Assembly (NCBI GenBank): GCA_020544305.1
Contig: CP058667.1
Location: 682,001-746,000 of the forward strand
DNA length: 64,000 nucleotides
Direction of reading: 5' to 3'
From: Staphylococcus taiwanensis
Lineage (GTDB): Bacteria; Bacillota; Bacilli; Staphylococcales; Staphylococcaceae
Shown here: positions 47,626 through 57,662 of the stretch, in pieces
How the letters are laid out: every line of letters starts with the position of its first letter
How positions within the stretch are numbered: the first letter of the stretch is position 1
Program-made: the position numbers and the translations under genes
The notes under the pieces: model-generated
Told to the model about the DNA's origin: nothing
The model's input: the letters and a program-made list of their open reading frames with translations, nothing else
Databases searched by the model: none

Positions 47626-48681
47626 ATGAATTTAGCATGGAAGGAAATGAAGTTTTATAAATTCCGTTATACATTAATTATGCTAATAATCTTCTTATTA
47701 GGTAGTATGGTGCTATTTATAAGCGGTTTAGCACAAGGATTAGCAAGAGAGAATATTTCGTTTTTGAGTAATATGCCAGCACAACAATATATTGTACAGG
47801 ATAATAAAGAACCTAAAATCGAAAGTTCACAATTAACTCAAAATCAAAAAAATGACATTCAAAAATTTATAAAGCAAGAACCAACTCAGCTGAGTACCCA
47901 AACATTAAAACTTAATAAACAAGACCAAGACGTAATGGTATTTACAACACCACATCACTTATATCCAACGCTTAAAAGTGGTCAGTATCCAAACCATAAA
48001 AATGAAATTGCAATTAATGAAAAACTTACAGGTGAAAATATTAAAGTGGGCGATATCATCACATTTAAAGGTCATGATAAACCGTTTCGAGTAAGTGGAA
48101 TTCTTGATGAAGCAATGTATGCACATAGTTCAATGGTATTAATGAATAAAACAGGATTTAATACGTTAAATAAGCAATCAGCATCATTTTACCCAGTGAC
48201 GCATTTAAATAAAACGAATACACATCATATAAATGCGATTGATGGAGTTAAAGTAGTGAATCAACAAGTTTTAACAGATAATATAGCAAGTTATAAAGCA
48301 GAACAAACACCGCTTAATTTAATGATTATAAGTTTATTTGCTATTACGGCAATTGTGTTAAGTGCTTTCTTTTATGTGATGACGATACAAAAGATTCCAC
48401 AAATTGGAATACTTAAAGCCATTGGTATTAAAACTAAGCATCTACTTTTAGCACTGCTGCTTCAAATTATATTAACCACAATGATTGGTGTAATTATAGC
48501 GACACTAGTTATTTTCATATTAAACGCATTTATGCCAGTTACTATGCCATTTTATTTAAATTATAATAACGTCTTATTAATGATTATTGTTTTTCTAATC
48601 GTTAGTCTCGTTGGCGCATTATTATCTTTTATAAAAGTGATTAAAGTGGATCCAATAGAAGCGATAGGAGGAACAGAATAA
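47626..48681 (+). CDS. hrtB: Heme efflux ABC transporter permease HrtB
   Basis: 351-residue MacB-type permease that exports excess heme from the membrane. The start is ATG 47626 ([19 protein letters not shown]) with GTGGGAGGA upstream, not ATG 47599. One N-terminal helix (about 17-38), a large outer domain of about 190 residues, and three C-terminal helices with the FtsX-like segment [14 protein letters not shown]. It shares one base with hrtA (TAATG). Induced by HssRS. Confidence 0.95.
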   Translation: MNLAWKEMKFYKFRYTLIMLIIFLLGSMVLFISGLAQGLARENISFLSNMPAQQYIVQDNKEPKIESSQLTQNQKNDIQKFIKQEPTQLSTQTLKLNKQDQDVMVFTTPHHLYPTLKSGQYPNHKNEIAINEKLTGENIKVGDIITFKGHDKPFRVSGILDEAMYAHSSMVLMNKTGFNTLNKQSASFYPVTHLNKTNTHHINAIDGVKVVNQQVLTDNIASYKAEQTPLNLMIISLFAITAIVLSAFFYVMTIQKIPQIGILKAIGIKTKHLLLALLLQIILTTMIGVIIATLVIFILNAFMPVTMPFYLNYNNVLLMIIVFLIVSLVGALLSFIKVIKVDPIEAIGGTE

Positions 48682-49343
48682 TGACTTTACAAATAGAACA
48701 TATTTCAATGGAATTTGGCAGTGGCTCAGCCGAAACAAAAGTTTTAAAAGATATCAATTTTAAAGTTCAACCTGGAGAATTTGTTATTCTAAATGGCGCT
48801 TCTGGCTCAGGTAAGTCTACGCTTCTCAATATCATTGGAGGATTATTAACACCTACCAATGGAGAAGTCTTATATCAAAGTGAATCTTTATTTTCTAAAA
48901 ATAAAGACAAAACGGCTTTACGCTTAAAAGATATTGGGTTTATTTTTCAATCAGCGCATTTAGTGCCATATTTAACAGTTGAAGAACAACTTGTCATCGT
49001 TGCAAAAGAAGCGGGAATCAAAACTAAAGTAGCCAAAGATAAAGCTAAACGTTTACTTGAAAGTATTGGTTTACAACATCGACTAACGGCATATCCACAT
49101 ATGCTATCAGGTGGTGAGAAACAACGTGTTGCAATCATGAGAGCTTTTATGAATCAACCTAAAATTATTCTAGCTGATGAACCTACAGCAAGTTTAGATG
49201 CAGAACGTGCAGTTAAAGTAGTCGAAATGATAAAAAATCAAGTACAGGACCAACATATGGTAGGGATCATGATCACACATGATAAAAGACTTTTTGACTA
49301 TGCAGATCGTGTTATTCGATTGGAAGACGGATTGATAAAATAA
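48681..49343 (+). CDS. hrtA: Heme efflux ABC transporter ATPase HrtA
   Basis: 220-residue ABC ATPase: Walker [11 protein letters not shown]-loop [13 protein letters not shown], signature [11 protein letters not shown], Walker [13 protein letters not shown] and switch His in ITHDKRLF. Partner of HrtB; together they protect against heme toxicity. The operon ends before a repeat element. Confidence 0.96.
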   Translation: MTLQIEHISMEFGSGSAETKVLKDINFKVQPGEFVILNGASGSGKSTLLNIIGGLLTPTNGEVLYQSESLFSKNKDKTALRLKDIGFIFQSAHLVPYLTVEEQLVIVAKEAGIKTKVAKDKAKRLLESIGLQHRLTAYPHMLSGGEKQRVAIMRAFMNQPKIILADEPTASLDAERAVKVVEMIKNQVQDQHMVGIMITHDKRLFDYADRVIRLEDGLIK

Positions 49344-49360
49344 ACAAGAAAGGAACAGTG

Positions 49361-49516
49361 AGTCTGGAACATAAACAATATAATCATGCTATTTTGCAAA
49401 TTAGCAGTAGCTGACTGAACTGAGAAGGCGCTTAAATCAATCTTTTCTCAGTTCTAGTCATGCCATGCGGGGGTGAAATAATGAATTCGAATTGAATTCT
49501 GTTTCACTCCCGTTTG
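49361..49516. repeat. Repeat element copy B with terminal hairpin
   Basis: Sequence from about 49361 to 49465 (AGTCTGGAACATA..., GCAGTAGCTGACTGAACTGAG, CTTTTCTCAGTTCTAGTCAT) is the reverse complement of the flank of copy A (28297-28405). It lacks the GGGGCCCC STAR signatures and ends instead in a hairpin CGGGGGTGAAA / TTTCACTCCCG (49468-49512). That hairpin probably terminates both hrtBA and the convergent DUF218 gene. Confidence 0.75.
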
Positions 49517-49542
49517 TTCCTTTTTAATTTAAATATTAAATT

Positions 49543-50499
49543 TTAAAATAGCACATAGATTGATGAAAAGAATAAAATAGCAAAGTAAATCGTTAATAGC
49601 AATTTATATTGATACATAAGCGCTAGGAAATCACGTATAAGTGCAATGTTAAAGAAATGATAAGGTGTATGACTTCCTATTCCATCCATTTTTAAATTCA
49701 ATTTTTGCGCAAAGCGAAGCCCTCTAAGAATATGAAATTGACTTGTAACGCATAACATTTTAGGTTTGTGATTAAAACGGGAATGAATCATATCTCGTGA
49801 GAAATAGAAATTTTCATAAGTACTTGTCGATTGATCTTCCATAATAATAGAAGATACAGGAATACCATGAGCAACTAAATAACGCTTCATTGCAAGAGAC
49901 TCAGGTATTGGTTCATCTGGACCTTGACCACCACTCACTAAAACGAGGCAATGACTTTTTTGATGCTGATATACTTCTAAAGCACGATTTAATCTATCTG
50001 CCAGCATTGGTGTAACACGTTCTGTAAAAATACCTGCACCTAAAACCATAATGATATCGTATTGATTGTTGGTAGTGATACGACCTAATGATGAAGACCA
50101 GGCTAGATATATAACAAATGAGAAGAACGCACTAAACGTAATCATAGTAATCCATAAAAATATACCATTTATGATAGGTATAGGTATGGTGCTAATATAT
50201 ATGAGTATTGCAATAAATAAAACACCATGTATCAAATGGTTACTCATTTTAAATAAAAATCTTCTTCCTTTTTCAAATGAAAATAGATGCGAATGTTTAA
50301 TAATTAATCCTAATATGGCGATAATAATGATAAGTGTTAATAATGTAGGAATAGTCATTGTTAGTATATTTATAATTGTGATGAGAAAGCATAATGTAAC
50401 CGTTGTAATAAACACTGTTAAGTTAAGGAATTTATTAAAGTTAAAAAGGACACCTAACAGTATTATGAGAACAATTAGTGACAGTATTGTTGTTAGCAT
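49543..50499 (-). CDS. DUF218 (SanA/ElyC/YdcF-like) membrane protein
   Basis: 318-residue protein with five or six N-terminal hydrophobic segments and a C-terminal DUF218 domain (about residues 160-285): IIMVLGAGIFTERVTPMLADRLNRAL, VLVSGGQGPDEPIPESLAMKRYL, and STSTYENFYFSRDMI. Relatives affect envelope integrity and vancomycin tolerance at elevated temperature in E. coli (SanA, ElyC), but the enzymatic role is unsettled. I place the start at ATG 50499 with GAGGT upstream; ATG 50550 lacks one. Divergent from tcaR, itself a glycopeptide-linked gene. Confidence 0.85.
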   Translation of the reverse strand: MLTTILSLIVLIILLGVLFNFNKFLNLTVFITTVTLCFLITIINILTMTIPTLLTLIIIIAILGLIIKHSHLFSFEKGRRFLFKMSNHLIHGVLFIAILIYISTIPIPIINGIFLWITMITFSAFFSFVIYLAWSSSLGRITTNNQYDIIMVLGAGIFTERVTPMLADRLNRALEVYQHQKSHCLVLVSGGQGPDEPIPESLAMKRYLVAHGIPVSSIIMEDQSTSTYENFYFSRDMIHSRFNHKPKMLCVTSQFHILRGLRFAQKLNLKMDGIGSHTPYHFFNIALIRDFLALMYQYKLLLTIYFAILFFSSIYVLF

Positions 50500-50657
50500 G
50501 ATAGTAACCTCGAGTTTCTTTATATATTTAAATGTAATTGAAAACGTCATATTTTAGCAACTATTATCTTCATATAGTGGTTTTCAAGGGTAATGTTTAT
50601 TGATATTATTTAAAAGTGTATGTAGAAAATAAATGCAAATAAATAAGGAGCAATTGA

Positions 50658-51116
50658 ATGAGCAGAATTTCTAAAAATCACATCGAATTTATGAAGCGCT
50701 TTATAGATGATACAAACACGTTAACTGCTAAATTATTGAAAGATCAACAAAGTAAATACGGTATTTCAATGGAACAATCTAATGTGCTGAGACTGCTAAG
50801 TCATTATCATGCTTTGTCTATTTCCGAAATTACTGAGAAACAGGGGGTCAATAAAGCTGCAGTAAGCCGACGCATAAAAAAATTGATGGATAGTGGTTTT
50901 GTAGAATTACAAAAGTCCAATGACAAAATCGATCAAAGACTGAAATATGTGATTTTAACGGCTAAAGGACGCCAATATACTGAAGAGAATAATGAAATCG
51001 TAAGTCGCATTGTAAGCGATATGGTTGAAGATTTATCAAGTAAAGATATTGAAAAAGCGCTTAGTGTTCTCTATGTCATTGACGAAAGAGTCAAAAACTT
51101 TAATGCTAAAGTTTGA
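50658..51116 (+). CDS. tcaR: MarR-family regulator TcaR
   Basis: 152-residue winged-helix protein that in staphylococci represses the ica biofilm genes and influences sarS and surface protein A. It shares with TcaR the distinctive stretches FIDDTNTLTAKLLKDQQSKYGIS and ITEKQGVNKAAVSRRIKKLMDSGFVEL (DNA-recognition helix). Binding can be blocked by several antibiotics in S. epidermidis TcaR. AAGGAGC precedes the ATG. First gene of the tcaRAB locus, 190 bases ahead of tcaA. Confidence 0.9.
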   Translation: MSRISKNHIEFMKRFIDDTNTLTAKLLKDQQSKYGISMEQSNVLRLLSHYHALSISEITEKQGVNKAAVSRRIKKLMDSGFVELQKSNDKIDQRLKYVILTAKGRQYTEENNEIVSRIVSDMVEDLSSKDIEKALSVLYVIDERVKNFNAKV

Positions 51117-51306
51117 AAAATATAAAATAAAGTTAATGGAAAATCCATTTTCAAGAAGCGAATACATAATAAAATTGTTATTTCATAGTAGTAATTAGTG
51201 TGAACGTGAGTATTGAATATTATATAATAGAAGATATACCCTAAATATGATGAAATTAATTTAATTATAAATATTGAAGATATGCGAGGGGAAAGTTGGT
51301 GACTAA

Positions 51307-52668
51307 ATGAAAGCATGTCCGAACTGTGGACAGAAAATTGATGATGAATACTTAAGTAAATGTCCAAATTGTGGGAAAAAATTAAAAGACAAACAAAATA
51401 AATCCCCTCAATCTAATGCATCTAATATCAAACTTAGAAGATTCATTCCATGGATTATTGTTGCTTTTATTATTGTGCTATTAATTATTGTTTTTATGTT
51501 GGTAAGAAACTATAATTCTCCAGAAGCACAGACCAAAATTCTAGTTAATGCGATAGACAATAATGATTCACAAAAGGTTGCAACGTTATTAAGCACGAAA
51601 GATACACACATCGATTCCGATGATGCAAGTGTCTATATAAGCTATATTAAAAGTGAAGTAGGAATAAAGAAATTCTCGAGAGATATTCGATCTACGGTTA
51701 CAAAACTCAATAAAAATGATTCGAAAGAAGCTACATATTTAAAAACGCGAGCTGGTAATAATTATTTACGCGTTAGTAAGAATGGTACGCGCTTTTTAAT
51801 TTTTGATAATATGAGTTTTTCAGCTCCTACAAAAGAAGCTGTTGTTAAGCCAAAATTGAAAACAACATATGAATTTAGAGACGGTGGCAAAAATAAAACA
51901 GTCGTAGCTGATGCAAATAAACAAACGTCTCTTGGTAAATTTATACCAGGTATTTATTCTATTGATGCTAAAAAGGAAACGGAATATGGCAACTTTAGTG
52001 GTCAATTGAAGTTTGATTTCAGATATGGCAAGAGCAATACTGTCGAAGTCAATGAAAACTTCAATGAAGCCCTTTTAACTGTTAAATTAAAAGGCAAAAG
52101 TGACCTAGATAAAGATTCACTTAAAGTTAAAATTAATGACAAAGAAATGAAGTACGATACATCAAGAGAATATGGACCATATCCACAAACCAAAGACATT
52201 ATCGTTTCGGCTTCTGGTAAGGCTAAAGGTAAAACCTTTAAATCAGAAACTAAAACGATTAAAGCACGTGATTTAGGTAATATAAATAGTGCAACTTTGG
52301 ATTTCGATAAAGAAGATATTAGTGATTATATTGAACAAAAAGAAAAAGAAGAAAATAGTTTGAAAACAAAATTAAGTAATTTCTTTAGTAATTACTCTTT
52401 ATCTTTAAATACTGCTATTTCTCAAGAGAATTTTAATTTAGTTAGCACATTTCTAAAAAATAATTCAAGTATATATAAGACTTTAAAAAATAACTTGAAT
52501 GATTCAATGGAAATGACAAGTCCTCAAATTGTTAGTGCTTCTCAAGATGGAGATACAATTAAAGCTAAAGTATTGAATTTGAATCATTTAGGACAGTATG
52601 AAACGACGAATTATGAATTAACTGAAGATAGTGATAATGATAGTTATCAATTAATTAATTCGAAATAA
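51307..52668 (+). CDS. tcaA: Teicoplanin-resistance-associated membrane protein TcaA
   Basis: 453-residue protein with a cytoplasmic N-terminal zinc ribbon (C4, C7, C19, C22 in CPNC...CPNC), one membrane helix (about residues 46-66) and a long extracytoplasmic part made of a repeated domain and a C-terminal NTF2-like region. Loss or underexpression of TcaA raises glycopeptide resistance in S. aureus and overexpression lowers it. The start ATG follows GAGGGGAAAG at a slightly long distance. Cell-wall stress regulation by VraR is known in S. aureus; I could not identify the site here. Confidence 0.92.
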   Translation: MKACPNCGQKIDDEYLSKCPNCGKKLKDKQNKSPQSNASNIKLRRFIPWIIVAFIIVLLIIVFMLVRNYNSPEAQTKILVNAIDNNDSQKVATLLSTKDTHIDSDDASVYISYIKSEVGIKKFSRDIRSTVTKLNKNDSKEATYLKTRAGNNYLRVSKNGTRFLIFDNMSFSAPTKEAVVKPKLKTTYEFRDGGKNKTVVADANKQTSLGKFIPGIYSIDAKKETEYGNFSGQLKFDFRYGKSNTVEVNENFNEALLTVKLKGKSDLDKDSLKVKINDKEMKYDTSREYGPYPQTKDIIVSASGKAKGKTFKSETKTIKARDLGNINSATLDFDKEDISDYIEQKEKEENSLKTKLSNFFSNYSLSLNTAISQENFNLVSTFLKNNSSIYKTLKNNLNDSMEMTSPQIVSASQDGDTIKAKVLNLNHLGQYETTNYELTEDSDNDSYQLINSK

Positions 52669-52710
52669 GGAGTGGGATGAGAGATTCATTTGTGAATCTT
52701 CACCTACTCC
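52669..52710 (+). terminator. Hairpin after tcaA
   Basis: GGAGTGGGATGAGAGATTCA pairs imperfectly with TGAATCTTCACCTACTCC. The following T run is poor, so readthrough into tcaB is possible. Confidence 0.55.
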
Positions 52711-52756
52711 TTACCTATATAATCATGAAAAAATATATTAAAAGGACGGGACTTGA

Positions 52757-53968
52757 ATGGAGATGAAACAAACGCAAAAGAAAAATTCACCATTATTTAT
52801 TATAATTCTGGGTGCTTTAACAGCTATAGGTGCATTATCAATAGATATGTTCTTACCTGGCTTACCAGAATTGAAAAATGACTTTGATACAACAACAGCT
52901 AATGCGCAATTAACATTATCACTTTTTATGATTGGACTAGGATTAGGTAATTTATTCGTAGGACCAATTTCAGATAGTATAGGACGGAAAAAACCTTTAA
53001 TCATTGCAATGATTATTTTTGCTTTAGCAAGTTTGGGCATTGTCTTTGTTGATAATATTTGGATAATGGTCTTATTAAGATTTGTTCAAGGATTTACCGG
53101 TGGTGCTGGCGCGGTCATCTCTAGAGCGATAGCTAGTGATATGTATAATGGTAACGAATTAACAAAATTCTTAGCCTTATTAATGTTAGTTAATGGTGTA
53201 GCACCGGTTATTGCCCCTGCATTAGGAGGCGTTATTCTTAGTTTTGCAGTCTGGCGTATGGTATTTGTAATATTAACAATATTTGGTGTATTGATGGTTA
53301 TAGGGTCATTATTTAAAGTTCCTGAATCATTATCCAGTGAATACAGAGATAAAAGTGGTATTGGCATTATATTTAGCAATTTTAAAAGTTTATTATCAAC
53401 ACCGCGCTTTGTATTACCAATGTTGATACAAGGTGTAACATTTATTATGTTATTTAGCTATATCTCTGCATCACCATTTCTAGTTCAAAAAATTTATGGC
53501 GTGTCAGCTTTACATTTTAGCTGGATGTTTGCCGGAATCGGTATAACTTTAATAGTATCTAGCCAAATTGCTGGGAAGTTAGTAGATTATTATCATCCAC
53601 AAGTATTATTACGCGTCATGACGATCGTCCAAATTGTTGGTGTTATTATAGTAGCTTTAACATTGATTAATCATTGGCACTTTGCTCTCTTAGTGATTGG
53701 CTTCATAGTATTAGTTGCACCAGTAACTGGGGTAGCAACTTTAGGTTTTTCTATTGCTATGGATGAACGTACTACTGGAAGCGGTAGTGCATCAAGTTTA
53801 TTAGGTTTATTACAATCGTTATTAGGTGGCATTGTGACGCCGCTTGTTAATTTAAAAGGGGAATATAATAGTACGCCATATATCATGATTATTAGTATTA
53901 CAGCTATCATATTAGTTATATTGCAATTACTTAATATGAAAGTGTTCAAGCATAAAAAAACAAATTAA
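52757..53968 (+). CDS. tcaB: Bcr/CflA-family drug efflux protein TcaB
   Basis: 403-residue major facilitator exporter of the Bcr/CflA (12-helix) group: GALSIDMFLPGLPELK in helix 1, GPISDSIGRKKPLI after helix 2, and the helix 4 segment RFVQGFTGGAGAVISRAIASDMY. Third gene of tcaRAB. The ATG has AAAGGACGGGAC upstream. Its natural substrate is not known; the family exports bicyclomycin and sulfonamides. Confidence 0.9.
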   Translation: MEMKQTQKKNSPLFIIILGALTAIGALSIDMFLPGLPELKNDFDTTTANAQLTLSLFMIGLGLGNLFVGPISDSIGRKKPLIIAMIIFALASLGIVFVDNIWIMVLLRFVQGFTGGAGAVISRAIASDMYNGNELTKFLALLMLVNGVAPVIAPALGGVILSFAVWRMVFVILTIFGVLMVIGSLFKVPESLSSEYRDKSGIGIIFSNFKSLLSTPRFVLPMLIQGVTFIMLFSYISASPFLVQKIYGVSALHFSWMFAGIGITLIVSSQIAGKLVDYYHPQVLLRVMTIVQIVGVIIVALTLINHWHFALLVIGFIVLVAPVTGVATLGFSIAMDERTTGSGSASSLLGLLQSLLGGIVTPLVNLKGEYNSTPYIMIISITAIILVILQLLNMKVFKHKKTN

Positions 53969-54114
53969 CATGCCTATTAAATATTCGGTTTAATAAAGGA
54001 ATGGTATTGAATTGACATGTTAAAGTGCCTGATTAATTAGAACATAATGACATACGAAATCCATTGATTTATAGAATGGATAGAAATTAATGGGTTAAAA
54101 TGATTCCAACGAAA

Positions 54115-54168
54115 AATGACTAGAATTAAGAAAACACTCATATCGAGCGTTTCTTAGTTCTAGTCATT
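54115..54168. terminator. Long bidirectional terminator after tcaB
   Basis: An almost perfect stem of about 24 bases: AATGACTAGAATTAAGAAA... pairs with ...TTTCTTAGTTCTAGTCATT. The TTCTAGTCAT end is shared with repeat copies A, B and C. Confidence 0.88.
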
Positions 54169-54232
54169 TATTACTAATTTACATGTTTAACTTAAAATAT
54201 TAATTTCCTTTTGATATCGACTTTAATTAAAT

Positions 54233-54784
54233 TTATCGTTGCAACTTAAGTGTATTGGCTAATAAGGCACTCGCTACTTCTTCGGGACTTTCTATACATC
54301 CTAATCTTAACCAATTAATGATAACACCTATCTGACCACTCATGGTGTATGTAATGAAAAAGGATTTATTTTGAATAGTAGTATCGTTTTCACCTAATAT
54401 TTTTGCATAATAATTTTTAGTGATATCGATATATTCTTTAACTAGATCTTTATTTGGATGAGAAATAAAGATAGCATGGTAGAACGCTTTTTTACGGTAG
54501 ATATATTTTAATATGATGTTAAAAAATTTATGGACTTTTTCAGGATTTTTTTTGATACTATCAAAATTATAAGAAAAGGCAACAAGTAGGTTCTCGTATT
54601 TGCTTAAATGATAATTTTGAATTTTAGTTAATAAATCATATTTGTCTTGGAAGTTATCATAGAATGTCGAACGATTTACATTGCTAGTTGCACAAATCAT
54701 TTTAATAGAGATACTTTCAAATGGATATTCCTCTAATAAGTCAATCAAGCCTTTTATAATTTTATATTTTGCTTTTTGTTTCAT
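54233..54784 (-). CDS. TetR/AcrR-family repressor
   Basis: 183-residue regulator starting at ATG 54784 (MKQKAKYKIIKGLIDLLEEY), which has AGGTGA upstream; the frame extends further but without a start site. Helix-turn-helix ISIKMICATSNVNRSTFYDNFQDKYDLL near residues 26-53. Divergent from the HlyD/MFS efflux pair and likely their repressor. Candidate operators are the inverted repeat at 54817-54841 and the ATGTACAT palindrome in the 128-base gap. Confidence 0.88.
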   Translation of the reverse strand: MKQKAKYKIIKGLIDLLEEYPFESISIKMICATSNVNRSTFYDNFQDKYDLLTKIQNYHLSKYENLLVAFSYNFDSIKKNPEKVHKFFNIILKYIYRKKAFYHAIFISHPNKDLVKEYIDITKNYYAKILGENDTTIQNKSFFITYTMSGQIGVIINWLRLGCIESPEEVASALLANTLKLQR

Positions 54785-54816
54785 AACGTCACCTATTTTA
54801 TTCGAAACTTCAACTA

Positions 54817-54851
54817 GCCGACAATTTCTTGATAATTGTTGGTGTTTTTTT
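54817..54851 (+). promoter_or_regulatory. Inverted repeat in the leader of the efflux operon
   Basis: CCGACAATT and AATTGTTGG (one mismatch, 7-base loop) followed by TGTTTTTTT. It looks like an intrinsic terminator for a plus-strand transcript but also resembles a repressor operator. A -10 TATAAT lies downstream at 54866-54871, so the operon promoter is probably after the hairpin. Confidence 0.5.
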
Positions 54852-54912
54852 AATGTACATGTCTTTATAATATTAAAAGTGAATTTGAAAAGCAAATAGG
54901 AGGAAAAGTTCA

Positions 54913-55560
54913 ATGAAAAAAATGGTGTTAATTAATATCATCACTATCGTTGTTATTGTTATTGTTGGTATCGTAGCGTATATGTTATTCCACAATGCAA
55001 CAAGTTATGTAACAACTGATAATGCTAAAGTTGATGGAGATCAAATTCAAATCTCTAGTCCAGCTTCTGGCCAAATTAAATCTTTTGATGCAAAACAAGG
55101 GGAAAAAATGAGTAAAGGCGACAAAGTCGCTGAAGTAATGGCACAAAGCCAAAGTGGTGAAACTAAATCTATGGACATTAAAATGCCTCAAAACGGTACA
55201 ATCGTTAAAACAAGTGGCATGGAAGGTTCAGTTGCTCAAGCAGGATCACCAATTGCTTATGCTTACAATTTAGATGATTTATACATTACAGCAAATATTG
55301 ACGAAAAAGATGTTAGCAAAATCGAAAAAGGCGACAAAGTTGATGTTTCAATTGACGGTCAAGATTCTGACATCGATGGTAAAGTACAACAAGTGGGCGA
55401 AGCTACAGCAGCTAGTTTCTCATTAATGCCATCATCTAACACTGACGGTAACTACACTAAAGTTTCACAAGTAGTACCAGTTAAAATTTCTTTAGATTCT
55501 GTACCATCAAAAGATGTTGTTCCTGGAATGAACGCTGAAGTAAAAATTCATAAAGACTAA
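54913..55560 (+). CDS. HlyD/EmrA-type membrane fusion protein
   Basis: 215-residue secretion-type adaptor: one N-terminal helix (about 5-25), then a split lipoyl/barrel-sandwich domain (ATSYVTTDNAKVDGDQIQISSPASGQIKSFDAKQGEKMSKGDKVAEV ... IKMPQNGTIVKTSGMEGSVAQAGSPI) and a beta-barrel domain (LYITANIDEKDVSKIEKGDKVDVSIDG). It is short compared with E. coli EmrA because the alpha-helical hairpin is missing, as expected without an outer membrane. Coupled to the MFS gene 12 bases downstream. AGGAGGAAAAG precedes the ATG. Confidence 0.9.
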   Translation: MKKMVLINIITIVVIVIVGIVAYMLFHNATSYVTTDNAKVDGDQIQISSPASGQIKSFDAKQGEKMSKGDKVAEVMAQSQSGETKSMDIKMPQNGTIVKTSGMEGSVAQAGSPIAYAYNLDDLYITANIDEKDVSKIEKGDKVDVSIDGQDSDIDGKVQQVGEATAASFSLMPSSNTDGNYTKVSQVVPVKISLDSVPSKDVVPGMNAEVKIHKD

Positions 55561-55572
55561 GGAGGTCATAGA

Positions 55573-57636
55573 ATGACAGCGACCTTCATTATTGGATATA
55601 TAGTTGTAGCGATCATTTTAATTGGTTTGATTAATGTTCTTCTTAGAAAATCAAGCAAGAAAAAAACATCTTCAAATCAATCTAAGGGACAACACGTAAA
55701 TGAAGAATCTAAAAGTCAAAGTAATCCATCTAAATTTAAAATAAGTGACTTAGAAAATGATAAAGATTCAAACGAATCAACTTCTTCACGTAACGATGAA
55801 GAATTACGTCGTCACTATGAGAACGAAGATAATCGTCATCACTTTGAAAATGACAAACGTAAAAATCACTTTGAAAGTGAACAAGACAGACAAGATTCAA
55901 CTTCTGAAAAAATTCATCCTGAACAACATCAAGCATCACATTCCTTACACTATGCAGATGATGCTAATAAAGAAAATAATAATGAAGATGTTAACAACCA
56001 ACATCTTCCTAAAGACTCAATTTACGAGCCGATTAATCCTGACTCTCAAGAAGGACGCGTAAATGAACAAATCAAGAAACAAAAACAAGATTTCGTGTTC
56101 GGAAAAGGGATTACAAGAAACAAAATTTTAGCAGCAATGCTGTTTGGTATGTTTATAGCCATCTTAAACCAAACATTACTTAACGTTGCTTTACCTAAAA
56201 TTAATACAGAATTTAATATCTCAGCATCAACTGGTCAATGGTTGATGACAGGATTTATGTTAGTAAATGGTATCTTAATTCCAATCAGTGCATTCTTGTT
56301 TAATAAATATTCCTATCGTAGATTATTTATTATTGCACTTGTTCTATTCACATTTGGTTCATTAATCTGTGCACTGTCTAATAATTTCCCAATGATGATG
56401 GGTGGACGTGTACTACAAGCGATTGGTGCTGGTGTGTTAATGCCATTAGGATCTAACGTAATTGTTACAATTTTCCCACCTGAAAAACGTGGGGTAGCAA
56501 TGGGTACCATGGGTATTGCCATGATCCTTGCTCCAGCTATTGGTCCTACATTATCAGGTTATATTGTACAAAACTACCATTGGAACGTAATGTTCTATGG
56601 CATGTTCTTCTTAGGTCTAGTTGCAATTATATTTGGTAATTTCTGGTTCAGACTTTATCAAAAAACAACAAATCCTAAAGCCGATTATCAAGGTATCGTA
56701 TACAGTACCATCGGTTTCGGTGCATTATTATATGGTTTCAGTGAAGCTGGTAACAAAGGTTGGGGCTCAGCAGAAATCGTTACAATGTTTATTATCGGTG
56801 TAGTATTCATTTTATTATTCGTTATTCGCGAATTAACTATGAGAGCACCTATGTTAAATCTTGAAGTATTAAAATCTTCAACATTTACATTAACAACAAT
56901 CATTAACATGGTTGTTATGATGAGTTTATTCGGTGGTATGATTTTACTTCCAATTTACTTACAAAACTTACGTGGTTTCTCAGCATTAGATTCAGGTCTA
57001 TTACTATTACCTGGTTCTCTAGTAATGGGTATTCTTGGTCCTATTACGGGTAAATTATTAGATACTATTGGTTTAAAACCATTAGCATTATTCGGTATCG
57101 CAGTAATGGCTTACGGAACTTGGGAACTTACAAAATTAAATATGGATACACCATATCTTCATATTATGGGTATCTATGTAATACGTTCATTCGGTATGGC
57201 ATTCGTAATGATGCCTCTTATGACAGCAGCAATCAATGCTTTACCACCACGCTTAATTTCTCATGGTAACGCGTTCTTAAATACAATGAGACAATTGGCT
57301 GGTTCAATTGGTACTGCAATTCTTGTTACTGTTATGACGACACAAACTACTAATCATGTTGGTGCGTTTGCTAATGAATTAGATAAAACAAACCCTGTGA
57401 TTCAAGACCATGTTCGCCAAATGGCTGCACAATATGGTGGTCAATCTGAAGCATTACAAGCTATCTTAAAATACGTTAATAAACTTGCGTATATTGAAGG
57501 TATTAATGATGCATTCTGGATTGCAACAGGTTTAGCTGTATTAGCGTTTATTTTAAGTCTATTCTTAAAAGGTAAAAAAGGCGCTGATGCTGAGCATGAT
57601 AGAATGATGCATGCTGAAGGTAATAAATTTAAATAA
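55573..57636 (+). CDS. DHA2-type MFS multidrug exporter with N-terminal extension
   Basis: 687-residue major facilitator protein. Residues from about 180 form a 14-helix EmrB/QacA-type exporter (NQTLLNVALPKINTEF, GRVLQAIGAGVLMPL, MGIAMILAPAIGPTLSGYI). Before that is an unusual extension: a membrane helix (residues 5-24), then about 140 hydrophilic residues rich in Asn, Asp, His and Lys. This includes three tandem nine-residue units (RHYENEDNR, HHFENDKRK, NHFESEQDR; residues 80-106). The start has GGAGG upstream and follows the HlyD gene by 12 bases, so the extension is translated in frame. Substrates unknown; probably drugs or lipids. Confidence 0.88.
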   Translation: MTATFIIGYIVVAIILIGLINVLLRKSSKKKTSSNQSKGQHVNEESKSQSNPSKFKISDLENDKDSNESTSSRNDEELRRHYENEDNRHHFENDKRKNHFESEQDRQDSTSEKIHPEQHQASHSLHYADDANKENNNEDVNNQHLPKDSIYEPINPDSQEGRVNEQIKKQKQDFVFGKGITRNKILAAMLFGMFIAILNQTLLNVALPKINTEFNISASTGQWLMTGFMLVNGILIPISAFLFNKYSYRRLFIIALVLFTFGSLICALSNNFPMMMGGRVLQAIGAGVLMPLGSNVIVTIFPPEKRGVAMGTMGIAMILAPAIGPTLSGYIVQNYHWNVMFYGMFFLGLVAIIFGNFWFRLYQKTTNPKADYQGIVYSTIGFGALLYGFSEAGNKGWGSAEIVTMFIIGVVFILLFVIRELTMRAPMLNLEVLKSSTFTLTTIINMVVMMSLFGGMILLPIYLQNLRGFSALDSGLLLLPGSLVMGILGPITGKLLDTIGLKPLALFGIAVMAYGTWELTKLNMDTPYLHIMGIYVIRSFGMAFVMMPLMTAAINALPPRLISHGNAFLNTMRQLAGSIGTAILVTVMTTQTTNHVGAFANELDKTNPVIQDHVRQMAAQYGGQSEALQAILKYVNKLAYIEGINDAFWIATGLAVLAFILSLFLKGKKGADAEHDRMMHAEGNKFK
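55810..55890 (+). repeat. Three 27-base tandem units inside the MFS gene
   Basis: Three in-frame 27-base units encode RHYENEDNR, HHFENDKRK and NHFESEQDR. The units are diverged at the base level but keep the H-(Y/F)-E-(N/S) core. Confidence 0.75.
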
Positions 57637-57662
57637 AATTATGTTGTGGGGACGTAATTTTT

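Noticed and set aside
50066..50557. Open frame of 163 codons opposite the DUF218 gene
   Set aside because: Fully antisense to a clear coding gene; hydrophobic only because it mirrors membrane helices.
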